Source of the DNA: JBDRCC01 sp043822065 [NCBI: archaeon]
GTDB lineage: Archaea; Undinarchaeota; CAZHTU01
Reading direction: 5' to 3'
Assembly: GCA_043822065.1 (NCBI GenBank)
Contig: JBDRCC010000020.1
Coordinates: 80,598-144,597, forward strand
Length of the DNA stretch: 64,000 bases
Part shown: one piece after another, positions 16,169 to 25,404 of the stretch
How positions within the stretch are numbered: position 1 is the first letter of the stretch
Layout: every line of letters begins with the position of its first letter
Notes under the pieces: generated by a model
The model's database searches: none
What the model saw: only the letters and a program-made list of their open reading frames with translations
Told to the model about the DNA's origin: nothing
Made by a program: the position numbers and the translations under genes

Positions 16169-17935
16169 AGTCTCTTCTATCCTTACCTCAGCCTCAGACC
16201 GCAGGATTCTCTTTCCTTCCTTGGATCTCTTCCTCACCTTTATCTCGCCCTTTGAGCCAACGAGCGCGGAGAGGACAAGCCCCCGCCCGGCATAGACGTT
16301 CGCCCTCTTTCCGGCGAGTCCCTTGCCTACGGATATCACCAGGTTTCCAGAAGTCTCCTTAACATCATACTCGACGGATTTCTCAGCCGAGGTCACGGGC
16401 TTCAGGTTTATCCGTATCCCGAATTTTTTCTCAATCCGGCTTATGTTCGAGCCCTCCCTGCCTATTATCTGCGCCATCACGTGCTCTGGCACGTACACTT
16501 CCGCAAGCGAAGGCGAAACCGCGTCCACCCTGAAGTTCCGGGTGTAGCCCCGTATCTCGTCCGCAAGCTTCTCCTCGACAATCTTCTGGACGCCGCCCTT
16601 CTCCCTCTTTTCGACAGGCATCACTACGACCTCTTCGCCATACGAGTATATCTCGTACTCGACCTTGCCGGTGCCGAAATCCGAAACCTCTATCACAGGC
16701 CTAGCCAAGTCCTGCTCAGTCATGCCGTTCGGGACCTTGACTGTGAATTTCAGGCTGAGCACTTTGCCGGCTGCGCCTTTTTCTATGTGTATTATAGTGT
16801 CCACAAGCTGTGGAATTACGCCGAGCTCCACCCTGCCGATGAGCCGCTGTATAGCGTCTATCGGCTTTCGGGCGTGGACGACCCCGACCATCCCGACGCC
16901 AGCAAGGCGCAGGTCTGCGTAGGTCTCGAAGTCTGCGGTTTTCCTCAGCTCGTCGAATACCGTGTAGTCGGGTCTTACTAGAAGGAGGATGTCCGCAGTC
17001 TTTGCCATGTTGCCCTCAAGCGCGGAATACTGCGTTATGTCCGGCGATACCTGGAGGTCGCGCGGGTGCTCCATCGTCTTGACTATTTTTCCCATCCCAA
17101 GGTACATCTCTGCAACCGCCTGGACGAACGTAGACTTACCAGAGCCCGGCGGGCCTGCGACGAGCACGCCCTCTGCAGCTTTGAGCCGCTCCAACAGCCC
17201 CTTGTCGAGCTTGTAGTCTTCTATCGCGAGCTTTTTTACAGGCCTCACTGCGGTTATCTCGGTCCTCTCAGAGAACGGCGGCTGGGTCACGGCTATCCTG
17301 TACTCGCCGAGCTGGTATATTGAGGCGCCGTACATTTTCATCTCCGTGCCTCCTGAAACCCTTGCGTGGTCGTTTATGTTTTTGACAATTTTGTTTATCT
17401 CATCCTTTGGTATCTCATTGCCGCTGATTTCGACAAGCTTTGTTTCGCCTGGCAGACCGACTTTTGCCTTAGGCGTCCTCCCCTCTTTTAGGTGGACGCT
17501 CTGGGCTCCCTCAGAAAAATAATTCGAGACAAGAAGCTTTTCTATGTACGGCTCCACATAATCGCATGAAATCCCCTTTGCGTTTGCGACCTCTGCCTGG
17601 ACTATGTCAGCCGTCAGCAAAACAGCGCCCTGCTTCTGGGCGGTGTCCCTTATGATTGCGTCAAGCGAGCCGGCTTTTGCAAGGCGTATCTCCTCTGCCG
17701 TCGGCCTTTCACCGATGTACTCTAATTTTATTTTCCCTTCCGCCTCAAGCCCCCGCAGCTTTTTTATCTCTTCAAGCCCCTCAAATCCAATCTGCCTGCC
17801 CCGGTTTGCCTGGCCCTCAAGCTCGGAGAGGACAATCTCCGGGATTATTATCGTCGCGCCATCATACTTGCCGCTTGAGATAAGCTCTGAAAGCTTTTTT
17901 TCAATTATGACTGATGTATCTGGAACTACTTTCAT
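16160..17935 (-). CDS. PIN domain - ATPase - KH domain protein (archaeal COG1855 type)
   Basis: The protein has about 591 residues. The N-terminal PIN nuclease domain has VPDTSVII with Asp6, SLDAII with Asp92 and LLTADIVQAEVA with Asp110, so the acidic centre is intact. The central PilT-like ATPase has Walker A GPPGSGKST at 261-269. The C-terminal KH domain (VYVPEHVMAQIIGREGSNIS, about 490-510) suggests nucleic-acid binding. The order is the conserved archaeal PINc/ATPase family, probably RNA processing or quality control; the exact role is not known. An ATG at 17947 (MRLQMK) is also possible and better spaced from an AT-rich ATTTATCC at 17972-17979. Confidence 0.88.
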   Translation of the reverse strand: MKVVPDTSVIIEKKLSELISSGKYDGATIIIPEIVLSELEGQANRGRQIGFEGLEEIKKLRGLEAEGKIKLEYIGERPTAEEIRLAKAGSLDAIIRDTAQKQGAVLLTADIVQAEVANAKGISCDYVEPYIEKLLVSNYFSEGAQSVHLKEGRTPKAKVGLPGETKLVEISGNEIPKDEINKIVKNINDHARVSGGTEMKMYGASIYQLGEYRIAVTQPPFSERTEITAVRPVKKLAIEDYKLDKGLLERLKAAEGVLVAGPPGSGKSTFVQAVAEMYLGMGKIVKTMEHPRDLQVSPDITQYSALEGNMAKTADILLLVRPDYTVFDELRKTADFETYADLRLAGVGMVGVVHARKPIDAIQRLIGRVELGVIPQLVDTIIHIEKGAAGKVLSLKFTVKVPNGMTEQDLARPVIEVSDFGTGKVEYEIYSYGEEVVVMPVEKREKGGVQKIVEEKLADEIRGYTRNFRVDAVSPSLAEVYVPEHVMAQIIGREGSNISRIEKKFGIRINLKPVTSAEKSVEYDVKETSGNLVISVGKGLAGKRANVYAGRGLVLSALVGSKGEIKVRKRSKEGKRILRSEAEVRIEETSA

Positions 17936-18012
17936 CTGGAGCCGCATTTCAGAAATAGCCGGATACATCCCATTTATCCGCTAGCTTTTTATCCTTTTTG
18001 CAGGGGGCAAGG

Positions 18013-18020
18013 GTTAAATA
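18013..18020 (+). promoter_or_regulatory. TATA box of the gene at 18043
   Basis: GTTAAATA lies at -30 to -23 of the ATG at 18043. This supports that start over the longer frame from 17998. Confidence 0.5.
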
Positions 18021-18042
18021 CCAATCAAAATTTACCCATCGC

Positions 18043-18480
18043 ATGCTCTCTGAAAAAAACCTCAAGACGCTTCTGCTCGCGCTCATGCCAAAGCAGTTCC
18101 CTGGCTACACCTTCGCCCAGGATGTAAAGGCCGGCGCATGGAAGATACCCCTACTTGGGACTGCCCAGACGCCGGAAAGGATTCTGCGCCAGGCCTTCAT
18201 CCAGGTCGAGACCGAGACGAACTTTGTCAAGGAGAATATCGAGGCCCACACCTTCATCCTTGGGAACCTTGCGAAAAAGGGCTTCCTAAAAAAAGGGGAC
18301 GCTTACTGGGTAGTCCACGGCGGCGAAGTCCTCCCTGAAGTAGAGCAGTATGCAAAGGACAGCGGCATAACCATCAAGGACAGGAAATGGCTCATCGCTA
18401 TGGTCACTAAGCACAAGGCAGACAAGGCAGTCAAGTACGTTATTCAGACGCTTGAGGCAGCCAATTCCTGGAACCCCTGA
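18043..18480 (+). CDS. Conserved-looking protein of unknown function
   Basis: The protein has 145 residues from ATG 18043, a start supported by the upstream TATA box. It is soluble with mixed helix and strand. Noticeable segments are QFPGYTFAQDVKAGAWKI, LRQAFIQVETETNFVKENIE, GDAYWVVHGGEVLPEVEQYA and KDRKWLIAMVTKHKADKAV. There are no Cys, membrane segments or recognised catalytic motif. The last 37 bases overlap the end of the convergent peptidase gene. I do not recognise it. Confidence 0.6.
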   Translation: MLSEKNLKTLLLALMPKQFPGYTFAQDVKAGAWKIPLLGTAQTPERILRQAFIQVETETNFVKENIEAHTFILGNLAKKGFLKKGDAYWVVHGGEVLPEVEQYAKDSGITIKDRKWLIAMVTKHKADKAVKYVIQTLEAANSWNP

Positions 18481-19448
18481 AGGGCTCCGTTTTCCATAAG
18501 CACAAACCCGCTCTCAAAGCTTATCGTCGGGTTTTTTATCACCATGTCTATGTGCAGCGGCACGCTGACGCCGCCGCCGAAACCTGTGTTGTTCCCGAGC
18601 GCAACATGGCACGTCCCAAGTATCTTCTCCCCTTCGAGCGCGGTCTCAAATCCCACTGCCTGCTTGTTCGTCCCGATTCCGAGCTCGGCAATATTGTACA
18701 CCTTGTCCCCGAGCTTCTCCGGCATGAGTATCCTTTTTAGTTCATCCGCCCTGGAGCCTGATAGCGACTTAACCATCCCGCCCTCGACCTCAATTGTCAG
18801 CGGCTCCTTCAGCTTTCCCATTTGGCTTATGCCGCCGTCGACGACTATCTTTCCGTACGACTTTCCCTCGTTCGGCGCAAAGAAGGCCTCGCCCGCAGGC
18901 AGGTTTCCGCCTGACCCCTTGCCAGTGTAGATTCCATTGTCCTCGTGGACAGTCCGCCCGGTCCGGTATACTGTGAAGTCAGTCCCAGCCGCCGTCCTTA
19001 TCTTTACCCTTTCGGCGTGCCGAACCTTCCTTGCCACGTAGTTCGTCACGGGCACAACCTCTGCCCGGTAGTCAAGCGAAAGCGTCCTCAGGAACATGTC
19101 CTTGGTAATGTGCGGCATCGACGCCCAGCGCACCCCCATCCCGCTCGCAGCCTTTCTCGCGGCAGTGTGTGAGAGGGAGTATGTAGTCGGCATAAGGAGG
19201 ATGTCCGCGTCAAGCATGTTGTGGCTTATCTCCTCAGGCGGCTCCGTCCCGTCCCCGCCGGTTTCAGGCATTACTTCCATGAAAGAGTCCGAAGCGATTT
19301 CTTTTGACGCCTTGAGCAGCGCCTTTGCAATCGCAGCCCTCTGGCGGCTTCCCCTGTCGGTTATTATGTAAGCCCGCTCATTGTAGTAGAGCCCCATGTT
19401 TTCCTTTACCACCTTCCGGGCAACTTCAAGGAGCTTCTTTCCAATCAT
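18444..19448 (-). CDS. M29-like aminopeptidase family protein (COG2309 type)
   Basis: The protein has 334 residues. The C-terminal two thirds fit the thermophilic aminopeptidase (M29/AmpS-like) family: GNLPAGEAFFAPNEG near 180, then VYNIAELGIGTN near 252, CHVALGNNTGFGGG near 281 and LHIDMVI near 297, where acidic and His residues for two metals would sit. The N-terminal third resembles the leucyl aminopeptidase-like archaeal branch. It probably releases N-terminal residues from peptides in the cytoplasm, but some members of the branch are uncharacterised. The start overlaps hisS by 4 bases, so the two are one operon. Confidence 0.8.
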   Translation of the reverse strand: MIGKKLLEVARKVVKENMGLYYNERAYIITDRGSRQRAAIAKALLKASKEIASDSFMEVMPETGGDGTEPPEEISHNMLDADILLMPTTYSLSHTAARKAASGMGVRWASMPHITKDMFLRTLSLDYRAEVVPVTNYVARKVRHAERVKIRTAAGTDFTVYRTGRTVHEDNGIYTGKGSGGNLPAGEAFFAPNEGKSYGKIVVDGGISQMGKLKEPLTIEVEGGMVKSLSGSRADELKRILMPEKLGDKVYNIAELGIGTNKQAVGFETALEGEKILGTCHVALGNNTGFGGGVSVPLHIDMVIKNPTISFESGFVLMENGALQGFQELAASSV

Positions 19449-20698
19449 GCGAAGAACTCTGCTATTTTTTTCAGCTCGACCTTTTTCTCATCGCCAGTCT
19501 CCATGTTCCTGACCGTCACTTTCTTTTCCTCAAGGTCGCGCTTTCCGACTATTATGCAGTATGAAACCGAATTCGAGTTTGCCCACTCAAGGTTTTTAGA
19601 AAGCTTCCTGCCTGCGATGTCATACGACGCGCTAAGCCCCGTTTCCCTAAGTGCTGATGCTATCCCTATCGCCTCGCCAAGGACGTCCGGCCCTACCGGC
19701 ACTACGAAAATGCTTTTCTCGCCTTTGAAGTCTGGAACCTTTTTCTGGCTTTCAAGCGCCATGAGCGCCCTTTCTATCCCGCCGGCGCACCCAGTCGCTG
19801 GCATGTCCTTTCCGGAGAAAATCTTGACTAGAGAGTCGTACCTTCCGCCGCCGAAGAGCGCGCCAAGGTTCGGGTTACCATTCTCATAAGCCTCAAACAC
19901 AACCCCAGTGTAGTACCCTATCCCCCTGACCACTGTCAGGTCAAGCTCAGCCTTCTTGCCAAGCTTTCCAAGGTATTCGAAAACCTTTTCGAGGCTTTCA
20001 ACGCCTTTTACTTTTTCTTTCTTCAGCCCAGCAAGGTTCTTCGCCCTAAGCTTTTCCAGGACGGAGTCTGCAGTCTTCTTGTCTACGCCATACTTCCCGA
20101 ACTCCCTGTACAGCTCCTCCTTTGATACCTTCTTTATCTTGTCTATCGTCCTGAGCGCCCCGTCAATCTGCTTCACGCCTGCCTTCTGGAGGATGTCCTC
20201 CGCAATCTCCCTGTTTCCGACAAGAACCTCGCAGCCCTTCAGCCCGAGCTCGTCCAGGATGTCAATCGAGAGGGCTATGACCTCGGCATCGGCCTCAGCG
20301 CCGTCTACTCCGAAGACTTCTACGTTCCACTGGTAGAACCACCGCTTCCGCCCGTATCCCGGGCGGTCGTACCTCCACATTGAGGAGATGCAGGCGAGCT
20401 TTACAGGCTTCTGCCAGTTCGGGTTTGCCGCGACCATCCTCGAGCACCCGACCGTCAGGTCGAACCTCAGCCCGAGCTCCCTGCCTGACTTGTCCTTGAA
20501 GTCATAAATCTCATTCCTTATCTCTTCCCCGGACTTTGCCGAAAGGGTTTCGAACTCCTCAACAAAGCTCGGCTCGACCAGCCTGAAGCCGTACCTCTTG
20601 AAGACCGACTTTATCCTGGAGTAAACCCACTCCCTCGTGAGCATCTCTTCCGGTCCAATGTCTGCCATGCCTCGCGGCGGCTGGAATCCCATGCCCAC
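19445..20698 (-). CDS. hisS: Histidyl-tRNA synthetase
   Basis: It charges tRNA-His. The protein has 417 residues, normal for HisRS. Class II motif 2 reads MWRYDRPGYGRKRWFYQWNV. The histidine-specific loop DLTVVRGIGYYTGVVFEAY is complete. Motif 3 region ATGCAGGIERALMAL is followed by the C-terminal anticodon-binding domain. The start could be 20698 or 20692; the latter lies 24-31 bases from an AT-rich octamer at 20716-20723 that also serves the opposite gene. It overlaps the downstream peptidase by 4 bases. Confidence 0.94.
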   Translation of the reverse strand: MGMGFQPPRGMADIGPEEMLTREWVYSRIKSVFKRYGFRLVEPSFVEEFETLSAKSGEEIRNEIYDFKDKSGRELGLRFDLTVGCSRMVAANPNWQKPVKLACISSMWRYDRPGYGRKRWFYQWNVEVFGVDGAEADAEVIALSIDILDELGLKGCEVLVGNREIAEDILQKAGVKQIDGALRTIDKIKKVSKEELYREFGKYGVDKKTADSVLEKLRAKNLAGLKKEKVKGVESLEKVFEYLGKLGKKAELDLTVVRGIGYYTGVVFEAYENGNPNLGALFGGGRYDSLVKIFSGKDMPATGCAGGIERALMALESQKKVPDFKGEKSIFVVPVGPDVLGEAIGIASALRETGLSASYDIAGRKLSKNLEWANSNSVSYCIIVGKRDLEEKKVTVRNMETGDEKKVELKKIAEFFA

Positions 20699-20715
20699 TA
20701 TAATGAAATAATAAG

Positions 20716-20723
20716 TTTTTAAT
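20716..20723 (+). promoter_or_regulatory. TATA-like element between hisS and the divergent membrane protein gene
   Basis: The plus strand reads TTTTTAAT at -30 to -23 of the ATG at 20746. On the minus strand the same bases read ATTAAAAA, 24-31 bases before the alternative hisS ATG at 20692. Only 47 bases separate the two start codons. Confidence 0.45.
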
Positions 20724-20745
20724 ACTTAGGTTCCTTAGTGTTTTC

Positions 20746-21513
20746 ATGCTATCTATACGGAAGGCAGTTTCGCAGGGTGTCGAGGTGATAAGCTCGAACA
20801 CAATAATAATTTTCCCGATACTGCTTTACTCAATATTCGTCTCTCTCGTCGTGGCATTTAGCTTCATGCCCATCCTGGGGACGAGCCAGGTTGACCTCAT
20901 GGCAATAGACCTTTCCCTTCTTGCCCGAAACACCGACGCCCTCTTCGGCGCCTTAATCATCGACGCGCTTTTCCTCCTCATCCTCGGAGCCTTCTTCAAC
21001 TCGATAACCCTCTCAATGATAAAGGAGGGCTGGAAGCGGGGCATAACCGGCTTCGCGCTTTCCTTTGGCTCAACATATTTCGCCCCAATCCTGGGGGTAA
21101 CACTCGCCAAGGGGCTGATAACCGGATGCCTCCTTTCCCTTGCAGCACTCCCCTTATTCATCGGCCCTTCCGTGCCGGCGGTTATAATTTCCGCCACGTC
21201 CGTTTTCCTTCTTGTAATCGTCCTGTTGGGGCTCTTTTGGGTCAAAGAGAGCGTGGTTGCCGAGAACAAGGGCGTCGCTGCCGCCTTGCGGAACTCCTGG
21301 AACTTTACGCGGCTCAACCTCTATGGCACAATCATGATAATAGCTGCCGTCGCAGCCCTTGAAATGATGGCATTTGCTTCCCGCCAGAGCGTGCCCCAGG
21401 CAGCCACCCCAATCACTCCATTAATCGGGGTAATAGCACTTTTCCTTGAGCTTTTCCTGTCTGCCACGGCCAAGTCAGTCAAGCTCGCCGCATACCTAGA
21501 AACACACAAATAG
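20746..21513 (+). CDS. Membrane protein of unknown function
   Basis: The protein has 255 residues with about six hydrophobic segments (near 19-41, 63-92, 105-135, 142-168, 188-208 and 220-240). The loop between the fourth and fifth (VKESVVAENKGVAAALRNSW) is of the type seen in archaeal membrane proteins related to the DUF4013/GdpD-membrane groups, which often carry a xxSxxxSW-like helix. I offer that only as a resemblance. It is monocistronic: divergent from hisS and followed by 84 bases before acs. Confidence 0.6.
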   Translation: MLSIRKAVSQGVEVISSNTIIIFPILLYSIFVSLVVAFSFMPILGTSQVDLMAIDLSLLARNTDALFGALIIDALFLLILGAFFNSITLSMIKEGWKRGITGFALSFGSTYFAPILGVTLAKGLITGCLLSLAALPLFIGPSVPAVIISATSVFLLVIVLLGLFWVKESVVAENKGVAAALRNSWNFTRLNLYGTIMIIAAVAALEMMAFASRQSVPQAATPITPLIGVIALFLELFLSATAKSVKLAAYLETHK

Positions 21514-21597
21514 AAAAATTATAAAAGGCAGTTTTCCTTAAAGTTGGAACTTCAAGGGACGCATTCTGTTCCTTACAGTTATAAAGGATAAACAAAA

Positions 21598-23403
21598 ATG
21601 GCCAAATCTAAAACTTCGAAAAAGAAAACTGGCAAGGTCATGACCCTTGCCAAAGAAAAGGGAATGAAACATAGCTACTATGTTGTCGAGAAGCACCTCG
21701 AGAATTTCCCTGCGAAACCAAATATGCCTAGCTACGAGAAAGCCAGGAAGACCTTCAAGTGGAAAGACCTCAAGAAGGAAATTGACTGGTTTGACGGCGG
21801 CAAGCTGAACGTCGCGTACAATGCTATCGACAGGCACACAACGACCTGGAGAAAGAACAAGGTAGCGCTCTATTGGGTCGGCGACGACGACAGGCTCGAG
21901 AAATACACTTTCCTCGAGATGTCAAAGCTTACCAACAAATTCGCCAATGTCCTGAAAAAGCTTGGCGTGAAGAAGGGAGACCGTGTCTTCATATTCATGC
22001 AGAGGACGCCGGAGATATACGTCGCATTCCTCGGAGCCCTCAAGATAGGGGCTATCGCGGGAACACTGTTCCCTGCGTTCGGAAGCGACGCACTCAAGGA
22101 CAGGCTCGGGGACTGCGGTGCAAGCGTGCTTGTAACCGACTCTGTGCTTGCAAAGCGGGTATACCCGGTAAAGAGCGAACTTCCAAACCTCAAGAACATA
22201 GTCCTTGTGGACAAGGAGACAGAGCTCAACCCGGGCGAGTGCAGCTACAAGGCGCTCATGAAAGAGGCGTCCGACAAATTTGATGTCGTAGAGATGGACC
22301 CGGAGGACTACATGTACATGCTCTACACTTCCGGCACGACCGGCAAGTCGAAGGGCGTAGTCCATGCCTCTGCTGGGGTCATCCAGCAGATGATTACCTC
22401 CCGGTGGGTTCTTGACCTCCAGGAAGACGACGTCTACTGGTGCACCGCAGACCCAGGCTGGGTCACGGGCATTGTCTACGGCATTATCGGGCCGTGGGTC
22501 AATGGCGTGTCTTCTGTCGTCCATGGTGGAAGGTTCAGCCCCGACGTCTGGTACAAGATAATCCAGGACTTCAAGGTGACCGTCTGGTATTCCGCACCGA
22601 CAGCGGTAAGGATGCTGATGTCCGCAGGCGCTGACGTCGTCAAGAAGTACGACATGTCAAGCCTGAGATACCTCAACAGCGTCGGCGAGCCGCTGAACCC
22701 AGAGGCAATCAAGTGGAGCTATGACGTCTTCGGCCTTGTTTTCCACGACAACTGGTGGCAGACCGAAACCGGCTCAATCCTGATTGCGAACTACCCGTCA
22801 ATGAAGATAAAGCTCGGCTCCATGGGCAGGCCATTCCCAGGAATCGAGGCTGCAATCATTGACGACAGCGGGAAGAGGCTCAAGGCCGGCGAAGAGGGCC
22901 ACCTTGCAATAAAGCCGGGCTGGCCCGCAATGATGCGGACCATCTGGAAGAACCAGCCGAAGTACGACTCGTGCTTCAAGAACGGCTGGTACTACTCCGG
23001 TGACAAGGCCTGGATGGACAAGGAAGGCTACTTCTGGTTCATCGGCAGGGCTGACGACGTCATAAAGACGTCGGGCGAAAGGGTAGGCCCTTTCGAGGTC
23101 GAGTCCGCCCTTGTCTCCCACCCGGCGGTTGCCGAGGCAGGAGTCATAGGCAAGCCAGACCCGCTCAGGGGAGAGATAATAAAGGCTTTCATCACCCTGA
23201 GGAAGGGCTACACCTGGTCGGATGCTCTCAAGGACGAGATAGTAAAGCACACCAAGAAGCACCTGGCAGGCCACGCCTACCCGCGGGAAATTGAGGTCGT
23301 GGACAAGCTCCCGAAGACAAGGTCCGGCAAAATCATGCGCCGCGTCCTTAAGGCGAAGGAGCTCGGCCTCCCGATAGGCGACACCGCAACCCTCGAAGAT
23401 TAG
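21598..23403 (+). CDS. acs: Acetyl-CoA synthetase, AMP-forming
   Basis: It activates acetate with ATP and CoA. The protein has 601 residues, slightly shorter than common Acs (about 630-650). The ATP-binding motif YTSGTTGKSKGVVH starts near 243. WWQTETGS near 387 and YSGDKAWMDKEGYFWFIGR near 465-483 match the acyl-adenylate core. DVIKTSGERVGP precedes the C-terminal domain. The C-terminal KTRSGKIMRR near 573-582 contains the lysine that is acetylated in other Acs. The N-terminus is Lys-rich (MAKSKTSKKKTGK). A hairpin terminator follows the stop. Confidence 0.93.
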   Translation: MAKSKTSKKKTGKVMTLAKEKGMKHSYYVVEKHLENFPAKPNMPSYEKARKTFKWKDLKKEIDWFDGGKLNVAYNAIDRHTTTWRKNKVALYWVGDDDRLEKYTFLEMSKLTNKFANVLKKLGVKKGDRVFIFMQRTPEIYVAFLGALKIGAIAGTLFPAFGSDALKDRLGDCGASVLVTDSVLAKRVYPVKSELPNLKNIVLVDKETELNPGECSYKALMKEASDKFDVVEMDPEDYMYMLYTSGTTGKSKGVVHASAGVIQQMITSRWVLDLQEDDVYWCTADPGWVTGIVYGIIGPWVNGVSSVVHGGRFSPDVWYKIIQDFKVTVWYSAPTAVRMLMSAGADVVKKYDMSSLRYLNSVGEPLNPEAIKWSYDVFGLVFHDNWWQTETGSILIANYPSMKIKLGSMGRPFPGIEAAIIDDSGKRLKAGEEGHLAIKPGWPAMMRTIWKNQPKYDSCFKNGWYYSGDKAWMDKEGYFWFIGRADDVIKTSGERVGPFEVESALVSHPAVAEAGVIGKPDPLRGEIIKAFITLRKGYTWSDALKDEIVKHTKKHLAGHAYPREIEVVDKLPKTRSGKIMRRVLKAKELGLPIGDTATLED

Positions 23404-23413
23404 AGATTCATCA

Positions 23414-23447
23414 GGGAGGGGCAGTCCCCTCCCCTTTCTATTTTTTT
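23414..23447 (+). terminator. Hairpin plus T-run downstream of acs
   Basis: A perfect 8-bp stem (GGGAGGGG at 23414-23421, CCCCTCCC at 23426-23433) with a CAGT loop is followed by a pyrimidine stretch ending in seven T (23441-23447). It lies 10 bases after the acs stop and before the end of the convergent gene at 23466. A strong GC hairpin of this bacterial style is uncommon among the intergenic gaps of this window. Confidence 0.7.
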
Positions 23448-23465
23448 AGCAGCCCAGCACCAGCT

Positions 23466-23930
23466 TCAGTAGAAAATCGACAGCCCTGCGAAAAGTATTA
23501 TGGCGAACAGGATTTTCTCCGTCAGCGAGCCGGTCCTTATCGGCCCGGAAATCTTTTTGTTCCAGAATGGGTAGAAAAGTGCGACGCCCTCTTTGGTCAT
23601 GGCATCAAGGGCAAGGTGGCTCATGTACCCTGCGAAAAACGGCAGGAAAATCCTTTCCGCAAACGCCAGCGAGAGCATCCCTACAATAACCATCGCAACA
23701 GCAAATCCGCTGAACGAGTGTATCCATCCCCTGTGCCCCGCAAGCCAGCTTATTATGTCGGAAAGCGGCCTTACCTTCCGCCCCAGCTTAGACTTCGGGG
23801 TGTCAATGTCCGGCAGGAGCGCGCCCAGCGCGAGGAATATGACAAAGAGGAGCCCCGGCTCAAAATAGCCCTTCTGCGCCCCGTAGACTCCTACCACGAT
23901 TGCAAAAAGTATGTGGGTTTCCCAAAGCAT
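23466..23930 (-). CDS. YdjM/DUF457-family membrane-bound metal-dependent hydrolase
   Basis: The protein has 154 residues with four hydrophobic segments. Family features are visible: HILFAI near the N-terminus (His6), GALLPDIDTPKSKLGRK with two Asp near residues 40-42, and LAGHRGWIHSFSGF with three His. The last two are the likely metal ligands. Relatives sit in the cytoplasmic membrane; substrates are poorly known. The family call rests on this His/Asp pattern. Confidence 0.82.
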   Translation of the reverse strand: MLWETHILFAIVVGVYGAQKGYFEPGLLFVIFLALGALLPDIDTPKSKLGRKVRPLSDIISWLAGHRGWIHSFSGFAVAMVIVGMLSLAFAERIFLPFFAGYMSHLALDAMTKEGVALFYPFWNKKISGPIRTGSLTEKILFAIILFAGLSIFY

Positions 23931-23955
23931 GCCTTCACTATAAAAGAAGTCTTAT

Positions 23956-24438
23956 TTAATCTTTCTTGAGCCTTGCAATGTCTCCGAGCGTTAGCGGCTG
24001 GTCGGACGGCTTTTTCTGCCCGATGACGTCCTTTATCTGCTGCCGCAGGCTTACCCTGAAAAGCCTTTCTATTTTCCTTACAGTCTCGTCATTGGGCCGT
24101 ATTGCCTCGTGCTCCATGCTCTTGACAACAGACTCTTTCTCATTTAGCTTCAATCCCAGCTCCTTCAGGGACCAGCCATTCTTCTCGCGCTCGTGCCTTA
24201 TCATCTCGCCATACCCTGAAATCAGGTAATCCTCTGCATCTATCTCGCCCGGGTCAAGCCTGGCTTCAAGCCTTGATTTGTGCACTATCCTGCCGTCGTC
24301 AGCCGGCACAGGCCTTGGCTGCGCCACCTGCCCGACAACACTCCCGAATTTCGAGCAAGCCTTGCAGACCTTCAGCTTGGTGCCTGAAACCTCGGCAATT
24401 ACCAGCTCCCCAGCCCTGCCGCAAATTTCGCAGTCCAT
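23956..24438 (-). CDS. Multiprotein bridging factor 1 homologue (aMBF1)
   Basis: The protein has 160 residues. An N-terminal zinc ribbon (Cys3, Cys6, Cys25, Cys28) is followed by a flexible linker and an XRE-type helix-turn-helix at about 84-140 (GEMIRHEREKNGWSLKELGL). This is the archaeal MBF1 layout. In archaea it binds the small ribosomal subunit and affects translation; a transcription bridging role is known in eukaryotes. It is divergent from mevalonate kinase, sharing a 51-base promoter region. Confidence 0.9.
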   Translation of the reverse strand: MDCEICGRAGELVIAEVSGTKLKVCKACSKFGSVVGQVAQPRPVPADDGRIVHKSRLEARLDPGEIDAEDYLISGYGEMIRHEREKNGWSLKELGLKLNEKESVVKSMEHEAIRPNDETVRKIERLFRVSLRQQIKDVIGQKKPSDQPLTLGDIARLKKD

Positions 24439-24460
24439 CGCCTATCTTATCTCCATAAAA

Positions 24461-24468
24461 GATTTAAC
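24461..24468 (+). promoter_or_regulatory. TATA-like element shared by mvk and the divergent MBF1 gene
   Basis: GATTTAAC lies at -29 to -22 of the mvk ATG (24490). On the other strand the same bases (GTTAAATC) lie at -30 to -23 of the MBF1 ATG (24438). The spacing fits both genes. Confidence 0.45.
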
Positions 24469-24489
24469 TGTGCCGGTCATAGGAACTGC

Positions 24490-25404
24490 ATGGTTTCCAA
24501 AGCATCGGCTCCTGGCAAGCTGATACTCTTCGGCGAGCACGCAGTCGTCTACGGCGTTCCGTCAATCGTCTGCGCCATAGGCAAGCGGATATTCGCGACG
24601 GTGGAGCCAGCCAAAAAAAGCTCCCTCGAGTTCGACTCAATCAGCATCAGCTCCCCGCTTGACGGAGAGCTTGAGCTGCTCAAGTTCTTCAAGCGCGGGG
24701 TAGGCCTCATAGGCAAAGAGGCGAAAATAAGGATTGACTCCCAGATCCCAATTGGCGCGGGCCTTGGCTCGTCCGCGGCTATGGCATGCTCCTTCCTGAA
24801 AGCCGCCTCTGCAGAGTTCGGCTTGAACCTTGGCACCGCGCAGATAGCTGAATACGCCCTGGAGATGGAAAAAATCGTCCATGGGACCCCATCCGGCGTC
24901 GACCCGGCAGTTTCTGCCAATGGGGGGTTCATCGAATTCCAGAAGGGGGTTATAACTCCGCTGAAGCCCACTAACCTGCCTTTAATCATCGGCTACACCG
25001 GCAAGGAGCGCAGCACAAAGCAGACAGTCTCCCACGTCGCCGAGCTCCATAGGGAAAAGCCGGAGATGACTGGCAAAATCTTCTCACAGATACACGAAAT
25101 TGTCCGCAAGGCAAAGGCTGAAATACAGCAAGCCAGCCCAGACCTTGGCAAGATTGGAAAGCTCATGACAAGAAACCACGAGCTCCTCCAAAAGCTTGAA
25201 GTCAGCTCTGCCGAGCTTGATAAGCTAGTCGGGGCGGCGCTCGAAGCCGGCGCCCACGGCGCAAAGCTTACTGGTGCCGGAGGCGGGGGCTGCATGGTCG
25301 CCCTTGGCGGCCCGGAAGTTTCCGAAGCAATTAAAAATTCAGGGGGCATAGTAATAGAGTCGGGAATCTCAAAGGAGGGAGTCAGAGATGAGAGACTTTC
25401 TTAA
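24490..25404 (+). CDS. mvk: Mevalonate kinase
   Basis: It phosphorylates mevalonate with ATP, the first committed step of the isoprenoid cluster that follows. The protein has 304 residues. The GHMP kinase motifs are N-terminal APGKLILFGEHAVVYG (7-22), the phosphate loop PIGAGLGSSAAMACS (87-101) and C-terminal GAKLTGAGGGGCMVAL (about 256-271). HGTPSGVDPAV near 136 is typical of mevalonate kinase. It overlaps the UbiD-type gene by 17 bases. Confidence 0.93.
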   Translation: MVSKASAPGKLILFGEHAVVYGVPSIVCAIGKRIFATVEPAKKSSLEFDSISISSPLDGELELLKFFKRGVGLIGKEAKIRIDSQIPIGAGLGSSAAMACSFLKAASAEFGLNLGTAQIAEYALEMEKIVHGTPSGVDPAVSANGGFIEFQKGVITPLKPTNLPLIIGYTGKERSTKQTVSHVAELHREKPEMTGKIFSQIHEIVRKAKAEIQQASPDLGKIGKLMTRNHELLQKLEVSSAELDKLVGAALEAGAHGAKLTGAGGGGCMVALGGPEVSEAIKNSGGIVIESGISKEGVRDERLS

